From positions 36,928,894 through 36,992,893 of the forward strand of contig CM020618.1 in NCBI GenBank assembly GCA_009829735.1: a stretch of 64,000 nt of DNA, read 5' to 3'. Within the stretch, counting starts at the first letter, position 1, and every line of letters begins with the position of its first letter. A program made the translations under genes and the position numbers. The notes under the pieces were generated by a model. The model had not been told where the DNA came from and ran no database searches. It saw only the letters and a program-made list of their open reading frames with translations. Origin of the DNA: Pyropia yezoensis (lineage: Eukaryota > Rhodophyta > Bangiophyceae > Bangiales > Bangiaceae). Of the stretch, positions 23,997 to 35,353 are shown piece after piece.

Positions 23997-24869
23997 GCCA
24001 TCCTGTTCGCAGGAGTACCCAACTATGTGCGGATATCCGCACGGGGAGCCAATACGGCTCGGACGAACTTCAGTCGACTGATGCATATGTGCATGTCCCT
24101 AGGGGACGCCTACCGGGTGCTACACCCGGAATGCGCCTTGGCCCCGAAGCCCAAGGGTGAGGGAGGCAAGCCCAGTCTTACACCGGTACCGAGGCAAGAG
24201 AAGGTGGAACGTAAGGCCGCACCAGTACTGGTGGCGACCGAACATACCCCTACCGGTAAGGATGAACCTCTAGTCGACCAACAGGGCCACCTGTTGCTAC
24301 CGGCGACGCCGGTGATTGATGAGCATGGTACGGTAGCGTACATCGCCCCGGCGAGGACCCAGTTCCAGGTTAACGAGGGAGCGGGACGGCGCGTCCCGTA
24401 TGTGCGGACTACGGGGTATGCCCCGGTCACGGGTCACCCCCACCAACCCCTGCCGACATGGGCAGTACGTACGGAGGCACCTCCGCACATCGCTGGTAGA
24501 GCCAACCGGTTGGGGGAGTCCATGTTCCGGCTGGCACGGGGACCCAAGGCCTACCAAGGGGCAGGCACTCGGGCGCCCGAGGCAGGCAACCGGACCTATG
24601 GAGCCAACCCGACGCGGACGCCCGGGCCGGCCGGCACGTCCGGATGTGTGTTGTGCGGAGACCCCCAACACTGGGTGTCCGCATGCCCGCTCATCCCGGA
24701 GGAGTCTCGACGGGCAGCGGCGCAACGCAAGGCATCCATTGGTGGGTATCCCGCCCGAGGCCCGGCACCGTGTAGGCAGCAAGCTCCAGGAGGAGTACTG
24801 GCAGTCGAGGAGGCACCACCGCTCCCAGATGTCCCGGAAGATAGTAACCGGCCGAGTACGGGAAACTAG
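23997..24869 (+). pseudogene. gag: A1 Gag, C-terminal part with CCHC knuckle (fossil fragment)
   Basis: Same content as 5201-6073: [14 protein letters not shown] segment, Pro-rich middle, [14 protein letters not shown] knuckle, Pro/Ala-rich end. The N-terminal part is not attached in this copy. Confidence 0.84.
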
Positions 24870-24955
24870 TAAGAGGAAGGACGACACGGGGTCGCTGGGG
24901 TAGCCCTAGCAAGCCACCCCGGACTGCCGCGGGGAAAGCCCCACGGAGAGCGCCG

Positions 24956-27804
24956 TTGAGCCGACGCCGTATCAACCCCCGGGTACACCTTCCGGCCCCG
25001 ACGACACGGCGTCAGGGGATTGATGACAAACCACCAAGGTTGGGAGGAGAGGACGGGAAGCCCCGTCACATGGAACCAGACAAGGGCCCTGTTCAGGATG
25101 CCCGAGCTACACCGGATATCGGTGTAGGCCACGTACTGTTCACCTTGGAGAACTTCAAGGTATCAGCCACACTGGGGGTTGACCCCCAGTCGACCCGATC
25201 GTATTACCCCGTACTGGATACAGGGGCTGGAAGTAACCTGATCCGGAAGGATACCCTCCCGGACAAGTGGCTCCCGCGAGTCAGAGTTGCTCGGGGACCC
25301 ACGATCAAGGATGTGAATGGTCGTCTCATTCGTACGACCGCAGCGATGTCGCTGCGGGTCACCATCGGGGAGCTCACTACGGAAGTTGACTTCCTGGTGT
25401 GTGAGACTCTATCTGTGCCCTGCATACTGGGGTGCGCCTTCATCAACGTTCACATTGATGCAATCCGGCCGGGCCGGAGGACCGTCGAGCTGCAAGAGGC
25501 CGACGGGACGAGGAGAGGACAGACAGCTATCGTCAGGGACCTGACGCTACAAGGGAGCCACGTTAACGTGGCTGATGTATACGCAAGCGTTGAACCGAAG
25601 ACACTCCGGCTGGCCAAGCGGACTCGCTTGGAGCCGTTATCGGAGACCGTCCTCCCGGTTAACTGTGACCTCGCAGGCATATGCAGAGTCCAGTCCAACC
25701 TACGAACCTACAAGCGCCATGGGTTGACCATGGCCAACGGTATCGTAGACCTCCCAGCGGGGGGGTCAGCACTGCTCGTGATGGCGAACTATCGCCGTAA
25801 GGCAGTCACCCTTTCGAAAGGAACTATCCTCGGGATTGCCGAGCTCTACGAAGGAGATATCCTTACCCCTGACAAGGAAGGTCAAGTGGAACCACTTGAG
25901 GTGCTGGCGGTCGCCGAGACCACCGAGCGACAGCAACCCGATGACGGGAAGCCTAACCCAGCGACAGCTCCGGCGGACATGCCGCCAAAGGACCAAGAAG
26001 CCTTGAAGGCACTGGCCGAGGCGGACCTCGACCACCTTCCCCCTTCGGTAGCCGAAGGGGTACGACGGATGCTAAGAAAGCATGACTTCATGTGGACCGG
26101 CGGGGCGCTAGGTACCATTGGGGCAATCCAACACCGTATAGACCTGGTACCAGGTGCTCGACCAGCGCGGTCGCAACCGCATCGCGGGACCAATGCAACG
26201 AGAGATCGTTGATGGAGAAGTGAAGAGGATGAGCGAAGCTAAGGTGATCCGACCCTCGATGTCGGAGTGGGGCGCCCCAGTCGTTATCGTTCCGAAGAAG
26301 GATCAAACCCCTCGGTTTTGCATCGATTATCGACGCCTCAACTTGTTTACCAAGAAAGACTCATACACTTTACCAAGGATGGACGAGTGCATCGACTCGC
26401 TGGGGGAGGCCACAGTGTCTACCACCATTGACTGCAATGCCGGGTACTGGCAGATCCCAGTTGCGGAAGAGGATATCCTCAAGACGGCGTTCGTCTGTCG
26501 CAGTGGCGTGTACGAGTTCCTAAGGATGCCCTTCGGATTGTCCAACGCCCCCGCCACATTCCAGCGGGCCATCGACATTATACTGTCGGGAGTAAAGTGG
26601 CGTGACTGCCTGGTGTACTTGGACGACGTCATCGTCTTCTCGCGTAACATGGATGACCATGTGCAACATGTCGACGAGGTACTCACCCTTTTGCGAAACG
26701 CCGGGGTAACCCTGCGCCTCAAGAAGTGCGCCTTCTTCCAGCAGACAGTCGAGTATCTGGGTCACCAGATCACACCAGGTACACTGGGGGTGCTCGAAGC
26801 TATTACCCGGGCACTCCGGGATGCGCGATACCCGACCACCCAGACACAGCTGAAAAGCTTCCTGGGGATGTGCAACGTATACCGACGGTTCGTCAAGGAC
26901 TTCGCTCGTATAGCCAAACCGTTAACGGTTCTGACGAGCAGCGCCTTGCCCAAGGTACTCCAACCTCGCTCGCCCAGCGAGGGAGAGGCATTCGAGCTGC
27001 TCAAGCAAGCTCTGCTAGCCCCACCCGTGCTTGCGTTGCCGCATAGACGCGGGACCTTCGTCATCGACGTCGATGCCTGCGATACCCCAGTGGGATGTAC
27101 CCTGTTACAAGGTGAGACCATCATCGGTACCGATAATGCTATCCCGGACCTACATCCGGTAGGGTACTTGAGCCGGACACTCAACCCGGCTGAGCGTAAC
27201 TATAGTGCCACCGAGCGCGAGTGCCTCGGAGTCATATGGGCAGTGCAACTGCTCCGGCCATACCTGGAAGGTTCCAGGCTTATCCTAAGGTCCGACCACG
27301 AACCTCTACAATGGCTTCTCAACCTTGGTGACAAGGATTCCGACAGCCACGGTCGGCTAGCCCGGTGGAGGCTGAAGATGGCGAGCACGACTACCGGACC
27401 ATTTATAAGGCCGGCTCATCCCATCATCTGGGGGACGCGCTGTCGCGACTCGATACACCAAGCGGGGATACCCGACAGGTGGACGAAGACATCCCGGTGG
27501 TACCGGTTTGCATGGTGGGTAATGCTACCCAAGGTATGGTTGACCATACCATGGCACACCTTGCGTGCCCATTGACCCTCGCGGACTTTCCGCGAGGCAC
27601 AGGCCAATGACGATGACTGTAAACGCCATCGTGCTAACCTCCTGGCCGGCACGGCCGGCATCTTCTCCGAGAATAAGGACGGACTCATATACCGGCGGGC
27701 ACCCGCCGATGGACGGCATCAGGTCGTGGTTCCCGTGTCCCTACGACAAGCCGTCATGGAACGAGAACACGAGAACCACACAACCGGACACCCGGGAGGT
27801 TCGC
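24956..27804 (+). pseudogene. pol: A1 Pol: protease, reverse transcriptase, RNase H, start of integrase (fossil)
   Basis: Motifs in order are [56 protein letters not shown] and the first zinc-binding histidines of integrase (HENHTTGHPGG). The gap removes the rest. It has about two breaks. Confidence 0.86.
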
Positions 27805-28304
27805 NNNNNNNNNNNNNNNNNNNNNNNNNNNNNNNNNNNNNNNNNNNNNNNNNNNNNNNNNNNNNNNNNNNNNNNNNNNNNNNNNNNNNNNNNNNNNNNN
27901 NNNNNNNNNNNNNNNNNNNNNNNNNNNNNNNNNNNNNNNNNNNNNNNNNNNNNNNNNNNNNNNNNNNNNNNNNNNNNNNNNNNNNNNNNNNNNNNNNNNN
28001 NNNNNNNNNNNNNNNNNNNNNNNNNNNNNNNNNNNNNNNNNNNNNNNNNNNNNNNNNNNNNNNNNNNNNNNNNNNNNNNNNNNNNNNNNNNNNNNNNNNN
28101 NNNNNNNNNNNNNNNNNNNNNNNNNNNNNNNNNNNNNNNNNNNNNNNNNNNNNNNNNNNNNNNNNNNNNNNNNNNNNNNNNNNNNNNNNNNNNNNNNNNN
28201 NNNNNNNNNNNNNNNNNNNNNNNNNNNNNNNNNNNNNNNNNNNNNNNNNNNNNNNNNNNNNNNNNNNNNNNNNNNNNNNNNNNNNNNNNNNNNNNNNNNN
28301 NNNN
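27805..28304. other. Scaffold gap (500 N)
   Basis: Exactly 500 N, a placeholder length. A1 integrase on the plus strand enters from the left and A2 integrase on the minus strand from the right, so two elements meet head to head across unknown sequence. Apparent ORFs spanning it are artefacts. Confidence 0.98.
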
Positions 28305-31300
28305 GGGCACCCTTGAGCTTAGGAATCATCCACGATAGCTTGGCCAACCCAAGCTAGGTGGAATGCGTTCGGCGGGTCGGCCCTTCGGTGTATCATACCG
28401 AGTGCACCTGCCTGGCGGCAGCGTCAGGTTACCGACGCCTAGTGGCATGACCCATTCCAGTGGGGGCGATGTTGGGTACTCCCGATGTGGCCTGGCATTG
28501 TATGCCAGGGTGAGTACGGACAGAAGCCTGTCCCAAGTGTTCGTGTGCTCTGCCACGTAGCACTGTAGCATCTTGACGATGGTGGCGGTTGAACCGCTCC
28601 ACCTGCCCGTTGGACTGCGGGTGGTAGTCGGATGCCCGACGTGGTTCGATACCGGAACATGCCCAGGACCTTAGTGCAGAATGCCGACGTAAGGTTTGCT
28701 CCGTTATCGGAGAGGAGTTGCTTCATGACTCCGTATGCACTGATCCAGTGGTCAACCACTGCGTTCATAATCGTGTATGCCGTATCATTCGGGATGGCTG
28801 CCGCTCGTGACAGCTTGGTGAATCGGTCAGACATGACCAGGATGTACCTGTTCCCTTCTTCCGTTACCGGAAGTGGCCCGAGTATGTCGATAGCGACTTG
28901 CTCGTTGGGCCCATCGGGTGGGAATAGCTTCATGGCAGACGCCTGCCTATGTAGACTCATGCGGTTACGCGCACAGGGGTGGCATCCCCTTACGTGGTCG
29001 ACCACGTCGACGGCCATTGCTGGCCAGTAGAAGAACCTTCGCATTGCTGCGAACATACGTGAACCCCCCGGGTGTCCGGCTGTAGGGTTCTCATGTTCTC
29101 GTTCCATGACGGCTTGCCGTAAGGACACGGGAACCACGACTTGATGTCGTCCATCGGCGGGTGCCCGCCGGTATATGAGTCCGTCTTCGTTCTCGGAGAA
29201 GATGCCGGCCGTACCGGCCAGGAGGTTAGCACGATGACGTCTACAGTCATCGTCGTTGGCCTGTGCCTCGCGGAAGTCCGCGAGGGTCAATGGGCACGCA
29301 AGGTGTGCCATGGTATGGTCAGCCATACCCTGGGTAGCATTACCCACCATGCACACCGGTACCACCGGGATGTCCTCGTCCACCGGGCGGGTATCCCCGC
29401 TCGGGGTGTCGAGTCGAGACAACGCGTCTCCGAGGTGGTGGGTTGACCCAGCCTTATACACCGTGCGGTAGTCGTGCTCGGCCATCTTCAGCCTCCATCG
29501 GGCTAGCCTCCCATGGCTATCGGAATCCTTGTCACCAAGGTTGAGGAGCCATCGTAGGGGTTCGTGGTCGGACCTCACGATGAACCTGGAGCCCTCCAGG
29601 TATGGACGGAGCAGTTGCACTGCCCATATAACTCCGAGGCATTCACGCTCGGTGGCACTATAGTTCCGCTCAGCCGGGTTGAGTGTCCGGCTGAAGTACC
29701 CTACCGGACGTAGGTCCGGGATAACGTTGTCGGTACCTATCAACGTCTCTCCCTGTAACAGGGTGCATCCCACTTGTGTATCACACGCATCGACATCGAT
29801 GACGAAGGTACCCCGTCTATGCGGTAACGCAAGGACGGGTGGGGACAGTAGGGCTCGCTTCAGCGACTCGAATGCCTCCTCTTCGCTAGGCGAAGGGGGT
29901 TGGAGTACCTTGGGTAAGGTACTGCTCGTAAGAACCGTTAACGGTTTAGCTATCCGAGCGAAGTCCTTGACGAACCGTCGGTATACATTGCACATTCCCA
30001 GGAAGCTCTTGAGCTGCGTCTGGGTGTTAGGGAACCGGGCATCCCGGAGTGCCCGGGTATTGGCTTCGAGTACCCCTAGTTTACCAGGGGTTATCTGGTG
30101 GCCCAGATATTCGACCGTCTGTTGGAAGAAGGCGCACTTCTTCAGACGCAGGGTTACCCCGGCGTTCCTCAAGAGGGTGAGTACCTCGTCAACATGTTGT
30201 ACATGGTCATCCATGTTACGCGAGAAGACGATGACGTCATCGAGGTACACTAGGCAGTTACGCCACTTCACCCCCGACAGTATGATGTCGATAGCCCGCT
30301 GGAATGTAGCGGGGGCGTTGGACAATCCGAAGGGCATCCTTAGGAACTCGTGCACTCCACTGTGACAGACGAATGCCGTCTTGGGGATATCCTCGTCCGC
30401 CACCGGGATCTGCCAGTATCCGGCGTTGCAGTCGATGGTGGTAAACACCGTAGCCTCCCCCAGGGAGTCGATGCATTCATCCATCCTTGGTAAAGGGTAT
30501 GAGTCCTTCTCGGTAACCAAGTTGAGGCGTCGATAATCGATGCAAAACCGAGGGGTTTGATCCTTCTTCGGCACAATAACGACTGGGGCACCCCATTCCG
30601 ACATCGAAGGTCGGATCACCTTAGCTTCACTCATCCTCTTCACTTCTCCATCAACGATCTCTCGTTGCATAGGTCCCGCTCGGTGCGGTTGTGAGCGGGC
30701 GGGTCGTGCGCCTGGTACCAGGTCTATACGATGTTGGGTTGCCCCAATGGTCCCCAAGGCCCCGCCTGTCCACATAACGTCATGCTTTCTTAGCATCCGT
30801 CGTACCCCTTCGGCTACCGAAGGGTGAAGGTGGTCGAGGTCAGCCTCGGCCAGTGCCTTCAAGGCCTCTTGGTCCTTTGGCGGCAGGTCCGCCGGCGCCG
30901 CCGATGGGTTAGGCTTCCCGTCATCGGGTTGCTGTCGCTCGGTGGTCTCGGCGACCACCAGTACTTCAAGTGGTTCCACTTGACCTTCCTTATCAGGGGT
31001 AAGGATATCTCCTTCGTAGAGTTCGGCAATCCCGAGGATAGTTCCCTTCGGGAGGGTGACTGCCTTACGGCGATAGTTCACCATCACTAGGAGGGACGAC
31101 CCTCCTGCTGGGAGGTCTATGAGACCGTTGGCCATGGTCAACCCATGGCGCTTGTACGTCCGTAGGTTGGACAGGACTCTGCAGATGCCTGCGAGGTCGC
31201 AGTTAACCGGGAGGACTGTCTCTGACAACGGCTCAAAGCGAGTTCGCTTGGCCAACCGAAGTGTCTTCGGCTCGACGCTTGCGTACACCTCAGCCACGTT

Positions 31301-31984
31301 AACGTGGCTTCCTTGTAGCGTCAGGTCCCTGACGATAGCCGTGTGTCCTCGCTTCGTCCCGTTGGCTTCTTGAAGCTCGACGGTCCTCCGGCCTGGCCGG
31401 ATTGCATCAACGTGAACGTTGATGAAGGTGCACCCCAGTATGCAGGGCACCGATAGCGTTTCACATACCAGGAAGTCAACTTCCGTGGTGAGATCCCCGA
31501 TGGTAACCTGCAGCGACATCGCTGCGGTCGTACGAATGAGTCGACCATTCGCGTCCTTGATGGTGGGTCCCCGAGTCACTCTGACTCGTGGAAGCCACTT
31601 GTCCGGGAGGGTATCCTTCCGGATAAGGTTGGGTCCAGCCCCTGTGTCCAGTACAGGGTAGTACGATCGTGTCGACTGGGGGTCAACCCCCAGGGTGGCT
31701 GATACCTTGAAGTTCTCCAAGGTAAACAACACATGTCCTACACCGATATCCGGTGTAGCTCGGGCATCCTGAACAGGGCCCTTGTCTGGTTCAACGTGAC
31801 GGGGCTTCCCGTCCTCTCCTCCCAACCTTGGAGGTTGTTCATCAATCCCCTGACGCCGTGTCGTCGGGGCCGGAAGGTGTACCCGGGGGTTGATGCGGCG
31901 TCGGCTCAACCGCGCTCTCCGTGGGGCTTTCCCCGCGGTACTCCGGGGTGGCTTGCTTGGGTAACCCCAGCGCCCCCCGGTCAT
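28305..31984 (-). pseudogene. pol: A2 Pol: protease to integrase (broken near its end and cut by gap)
   Basis: It starts [13 protein letters not shown], eight bases after the gag stop and in another frame. Protease is near residue 112 ([14 protein letters not shown]), reverse transcriptase YLDD near 580, RNase H near 728 (VIDVDACDTQVG) and the integrase zinc finger near 965 (HENPTAGHPGG, with CHPCARNR), then the DDE motifs MSDRFTKLSRA and LLSDNGANLT. Of the A-family pol copies here, this one shows the longest open reading frame. The spacing to gag suggests stop-and-restart or frameshift expression. It has one or two breaks in the integrase part. Confidence 0.87.
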
Positions 31985-31992
31985 CCTTCCTC

Positions 31993-34182
31993 TTACTCGT
32001 TTCCCGCCCTTGGTAGGGTGCTGTCCGCCGGGACATCCGGCTGAGGAGGTGCCCCCTCGACGGCCAGTACTCCACCTGGAGCTGGCTGCCTACCCGGTGC
32101 GGGTCCGGGTGCTCGGGCGGGATATCCCCCAGTAGATGCCTTGCGTTGCGCCGCTGCCCGCCGAGACTCCTCGGGGATGAGTGGGCAGGAAGACACCCAG
32201 TGCTGGGGATCCCCACACAACATACACCCGGACGTGCCGGTCCCCCCTTGAGTTCGCATCGGGGTAGCCCCGTAGCTACGGTTGCTTCCCTCGGGCGCCC
32301 GAGTGCCTGCTCCCTGGTAGGCCTTGGGTCCTTGGGTCAACCGGAACATGGATTCCCCCAACCGGTTGGGTCGGCCCGCAATCTGCGGAGGTGCCTCCGT
32401 GCGCACCGCCCATGTTGGCAAGGGTTGGTGAGGGTTACCCGTCACCGGGGAGTACCCCGTAGTCCGCACATACGGGACGCGCCGTCCCGTGCCTTCGTTG
32501 ACCTGGAACTGGGTTCCAGCCGGGGCGATGTACGCTACCGTACCATGTTCATCAATCACCGGCGTCGCCGGTAGCAACAGGTGGCCCTGTTGGTCGACTA
32601 GAGGGTCATCCTCACCAATAGGGGTATGTTCGGTCGCCACCAGTACTGGTGCGGCCTTACGTTCCACCTTCTCTTGCCTCGGTACCGGGGTAAGACTGGG
32701 CTTGCCTCCCTCACCCTTGGGCTTCGGGGCCAAGGCACACTCCGGGTGTAGAACCCGGTAGGCGTCCCCTAGGGACTTGCACATATGCATCAGTCGACTG
32801 AAGTTCGTCCGTGCCGTGTTGGCGCCCCGTGCGGATATCCGCACGTAGTTGGGTACTCCTGCGAACAGGATGGCCCGTAGCTCCCCTTCTCCGAGGAGCT
32901 TCCCCAGCTCGTAGTCGAGCTCTTGGATCCGGCGTCCAAACATCTCCTCATCCTCCCAGGACTGGGCGGTGGCAGTGCGAAGGGCCCGATAGTGGTCCTC
33001 GCACTTGTCCTCACTGAGGTAGCTGCTCAGCAGCTCCTTCAATATCCCACGGTAATCCATGGGGGTGGCCGCGACCCTCATTCCCGGCATCGGGGATGCC
33101 TGGCGAAGGATGCCTCGCACCCGTTCATCAACAAAGAGCGGGAGGATCTCCAGGGCCAGCCCCTCGTTAACGAGGGCCTTGTCCGCGGCTGCCTTGCAGC
33201 TAGTCAAGAAGCCGATGACTGCCAACGGGCGTCCGTTCGGCCCCCCGAACATAGGGACTCCCTTCATAAGGGTCTGCATAGAGCGGATCGCCCGATGCGA
33301 CGTATTACGCATCGATTCCGATACGGTGGTAGAGCGGTCCTCCAAACGATAACGTTCCGGAGTAAGAACCGACCGGAAGACCTCGTTGACGATCTCCGTG
33401 TCAGCGTCCTGGATATCCAGTCGCTTAGCCAGTTGATGAGCGAACTCATCGGACTCCATCCGCTTCAGTAGGCTCGCAGTTACCTGCGCGGTCATAGCTT
33501 CCACCACTGAAGATGGTACTTCAGGCGTCGGCACCTCGGGAACCCGAGTTGCCTGGCCTCCTTCGTCGTGGGGGTACTGCGAGAGGGTACCTCCTCCCCC
33601 AATAACCGACTCTCCCCCGGCGTACGTATCCGCCGGGTCGTGTCCGCGGAGTCCGCTTCGTGTGCTCCGAGCGTATCGCTCCGTGTGACTCCGTTCCAAC
33701 TCTGCCGACGAGTCGGACCCATACCCCATTGTGTCCGGGGGTTGTCCAGGAGTAGCAACACCGGGGTTGACCCTGGTGGACTCCGAAAGTAGTCCGGCCG
33801 GTTCGAACCGTACCGGTGTGGGAGGAACACGACGGGGTCCCGTCGTGTGCCGTGTTGACATCAACACTGCCATTGCGTCCTCCGTCCGATCTTGACGGGC
33901 GTCGAGCCCGGAAAACCGGGCCTCGATGCGGGCCAATGATGCCATCAGGGAATCCCCTGGTGAAGGAGGCGGCGGAGTGAGGTCGGTCGATGACCGTTGA
34001 GGCGGGCCCCCGCCTCCTGCCGTCCGAGCCGTGCCAAACGTCGATCCGGCACCGGAAAGCATTGGAGTCTCAATGTTATCGATCGGGTTCCCGATCCCGG
34101 TTCCCGTAGTCACCTCCGGGGTCGGCGTCGACGCCGATCCGTCATCTTGAACGTTCCCCGTCTCTTGGGTAGACATAGTCAC
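31993..34182 (-). CDS. gag: A2 Gag, 729 residues, open
   Basis: Start [18 protein letters not shown]. The first ~230 residues are Pro/Gly/Ser-rich. The capsid-like helical part (about 240-500) includes [40 protein letters not shown] and [18 protein letters not shown]. One CCHC knuckle, [14 protein letters not shown], lies near residue 653, then a Pro/Ala-rich tail. Gag forms the particle shell, and the knuckle is expected to bind genomic RNA. It looks whole and differs from the other two open copies by a handful of residues. Confidence 0.87.
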   Translation of the reverse strand: MTMSTQETGNVQDDGSASTPTPEVTTGTGIGNPIDNIETPMLSGAGSTFGTARTAGGGGPPQRSSTDLTPPPPSPGDSLMASLARIEARFSGLDARQDRTEDAMAVLMSTRHTTGPRRVPPTPVRFEPAGLLSESTRVNPGVATPGQPPDTMGYGSDSSAELERSHTERYARSTRSGLRGHDPADTYAGGESVIGGGGTLSQYPHDEGGQATRVPEVPTPEVPSSVVEAMTAQVTASLLKRMESDEFAHQLAKRLDIQDADTEIVNEVFRSVLTPERYRLEDRSTTVSESMRNTSHRAIRSMQTLMKGVPMFGGPNGRPLAVIGFLTSCKAAADKALVNEGLALEILPLFVDERVRGILRQASPMPGMRVAATPMDYRGILKELLSSYLSEDKCEDHYRALRTATAQSWEDEEMFGRRIQELDYELGKLLGEGELRAILFAGVPNYVRISARGANTARTNFSRLMHMCKSLGDAYRVLHPECALAPKPKGEGGKPSLTPVPRQEKVERKAAPVLVATEHTPIGEDDPLVDQQGHLLLPATPVIDEHGTVAYIAPAGTQFQVNEGTGRRVPYVRTTGYSPVTGNPHQPLPTWAVRTEAPPQIAGRPNRLGESMFRLTQGPKAYQGAGTRAPEGSNRSYGATPMRTQGGTGTSGCMLCGDPQHWVSSCPLIPEESRRAAAQRKASTGGYPARAPGPAPGRQPAPGGVLAVEGAPPQPDVPADSTLPRAGNE

Positions 34183-34381
34183 AATCAGTCAACCGACGTA
34201 TCAATCACCACGAACAAGAGAGCGAGGGGGTAGATTGGGGAGAGTACAGTAGATCACAGTCAAAGGTAAAAACTCAACACAATCGATCAGGTCGCAACAC
34301 CACGAGTACAAGAAAAGGACCAGATCCCTATCCGTGTGCCAGGGCCGAAGACGGCGTCACCACAAGGGTGACGGAAACCCG

Positions 34382-34399
34382 TCCCCTGCTGCTCCACCA
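34382..34399 (-). promoter_or_regulatory. Primer-binding site of family A2
   Basis: TGGTGGAGCAGCAGGGGA on the minus strand, one base after the LTR. The leader 34183-34381 has a GTCACC/GGTGAC hairpin and no gene. Confidence 0.83.
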
Positions 34400-34400
34400 A

Positions 34401-34763
34401 TGTAGCACAATAGGAATCCGTCGCACGTCCACTCTCAGGGAACACTCACCAAGGGGGATCGGCACCAACGTCACCGGGAGGCCAAGGTTGCTGTCCTTGG
34501 AGCGCAAGCCACGGGACCAAGATGGGAGCCCAAATGGGAGGGGTTTGTTGTTCTACCTTGGCCGGCGGTGGATTCGCCACCGGCCCCCTCGTTATAAACC
34601 CTCGGAGACACTACTAACTACCCACCACCCCAAGATGCAAGTCCCTCTGGTCATACGTAACTTATAGATACCGTGACCAGTCCGGACTATCAAATTGAAA
34701 GCCAAGGACTAGAAGTAGCCCCCCTAATATTAGGGTCACAATACGGACAACCATATTGCTACA
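34401..34763 (-). repeat. Family A LTR (363 bp), shared by two A2 elements
   Basis: Ends are TGTAGCA and TGCTACA. A purine tract sits just outside its start (34764-34776) and a primer-binding site just inside its end, so it is both the 3' LTR of the upstream element and the 5' LTR of the downstream one. It is very close to the LTR at 42220-42582. Confidence 0.92.
34592..34598 (-). promoter_or_regulatory. TATA-like box in A2 LTR
   Basis: TTTATAA on the minus strand, followed by a GC-rich hairpin region. Position is conserved among A LTRs. Confidence 0.5.
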
Positions 34764-34776
34764 TATCCCCCCCTTA
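34764..34776 (-). promoter_or_regulatory. Polypurine tract of family A2
   Basis: AAGGGGGGGATA on the minus strand, directly against the LTR start. Confidence 0.7.
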
Positions 34777-35353
34777 GATTCGGCCCGTCCTCGGGTCGAG
34801 TTGCATTCGGGATACCGAATGTAAGTGGGTCGCGTGACCGTTTACCGGTCGGGTGGGGCTTTGCGCCCCGTCGCGACAGACACCCCTTTTCGAGGTTGTC
34901 TGAGGGGGGTGCCCCCCTTTGTGTGGTACACACACGATCCGTTTTCCGGACCGTTAGATTCCCGATGCGGGTTTCTGTTCACGACCCCGCTTTCCGAGGG
35001 GTGGTGCAAGCGGATCCGCCACCAGGTGCCTGGTGGTAGGGGGGCCCCTCTCGTGTGGACGATTGAGTGGGGGGCGGGGGCTGCCCGCGTTACGTGGGGG
35101 CGGTTGGGGGTGACCCCCCCTCGATTACCCCGTGTGGGGGGGGCGTGGCCCCGCCCCAGGTGCCTGGCGGGAGCGCCCTCGTAGGTCGGCTGGCGCGGGT
35201 CGTCCCGCGCTTCCCTATCTCTGGTGCCCAGCTGTGTGGTTATAAGCGCGGGTGCCCGCGCTTCCCTGGCTCGTCCGTGCGAGCGTTCTCTGTACCAGGT
35301 CGAGCCGGCCTTGGCTTTTCTGCACGGGGCGCCCCTGCTACCCCGGTTGCACC
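34777..35353 (+). promoter_or_regulatory. GC-rich upstream region of ORF C with stacked hairpins and a TATA-like box
   Basis: No gene is seen. It carries several inverted repeats, among them AGGGGGG-TG-CCCCCCT, GCGGATCCGC and CCACCAGG-TG-CCTGGTGG. TATAAG lies at 35241-35246, 108-113 bases before the ORF C ATG (35354). The TATA box overlaps a 9-bp-arm hairpin at 35244-35263. The ORF C copy at 55108-57477 has the same arrangement (57586-57591). An own promoter for the antisense gene is inferred. Confidence 0.5.

Larger units (their letters stand above)
17642..27804 (+). repeat. Right arm of the ~10.16-kb inverted repeat
   Basis: It mirrors 2265-12428. It starts exactly at the first base of a B LTR and ends at the scaffold gap, so its outer limit is unknown. 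Confidence 0.85.
23997..27804 (+). mobile_element. Family A1: gag 3' part and pol, up to scaffold gap
   Basis: This is the plus-strand partner of 2265-6073. It begins at the B joint and ends at the run of N inside the integrase zinc-finger region. It has about two breaks. Confidence 0.83.
28305..34763 (-). mobile_element. Family A, subtype A2: LTR, gag, pol (minus strand)
   Basis: From 34763 down the order is LTR, primer-binding site, leader, whole Gag, and Pol through most of integrase to the gap. Gag is open from end to end. Pol is open for about 1180 codons, with a break or two in integrase. Its LTR is also the 3' LTR of the element tail at 34764-38719, so the two elements form a head-to-tail array with one shared LTR. 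Confidence 0.87.

Noticed and set aside
2265-27804. The inverted repeat as a simple assembly duplicate
   Set aside because: The arms carry many scattered substitutions, including in the B protease and RNase H regions, so they are distinct copies; a misjoin at the gap remains possible.
27565-28347. Long ORFs on both strands across the first N run
   Set aside because: They exist only because N does not produce stop codons; they are gap artefacts.
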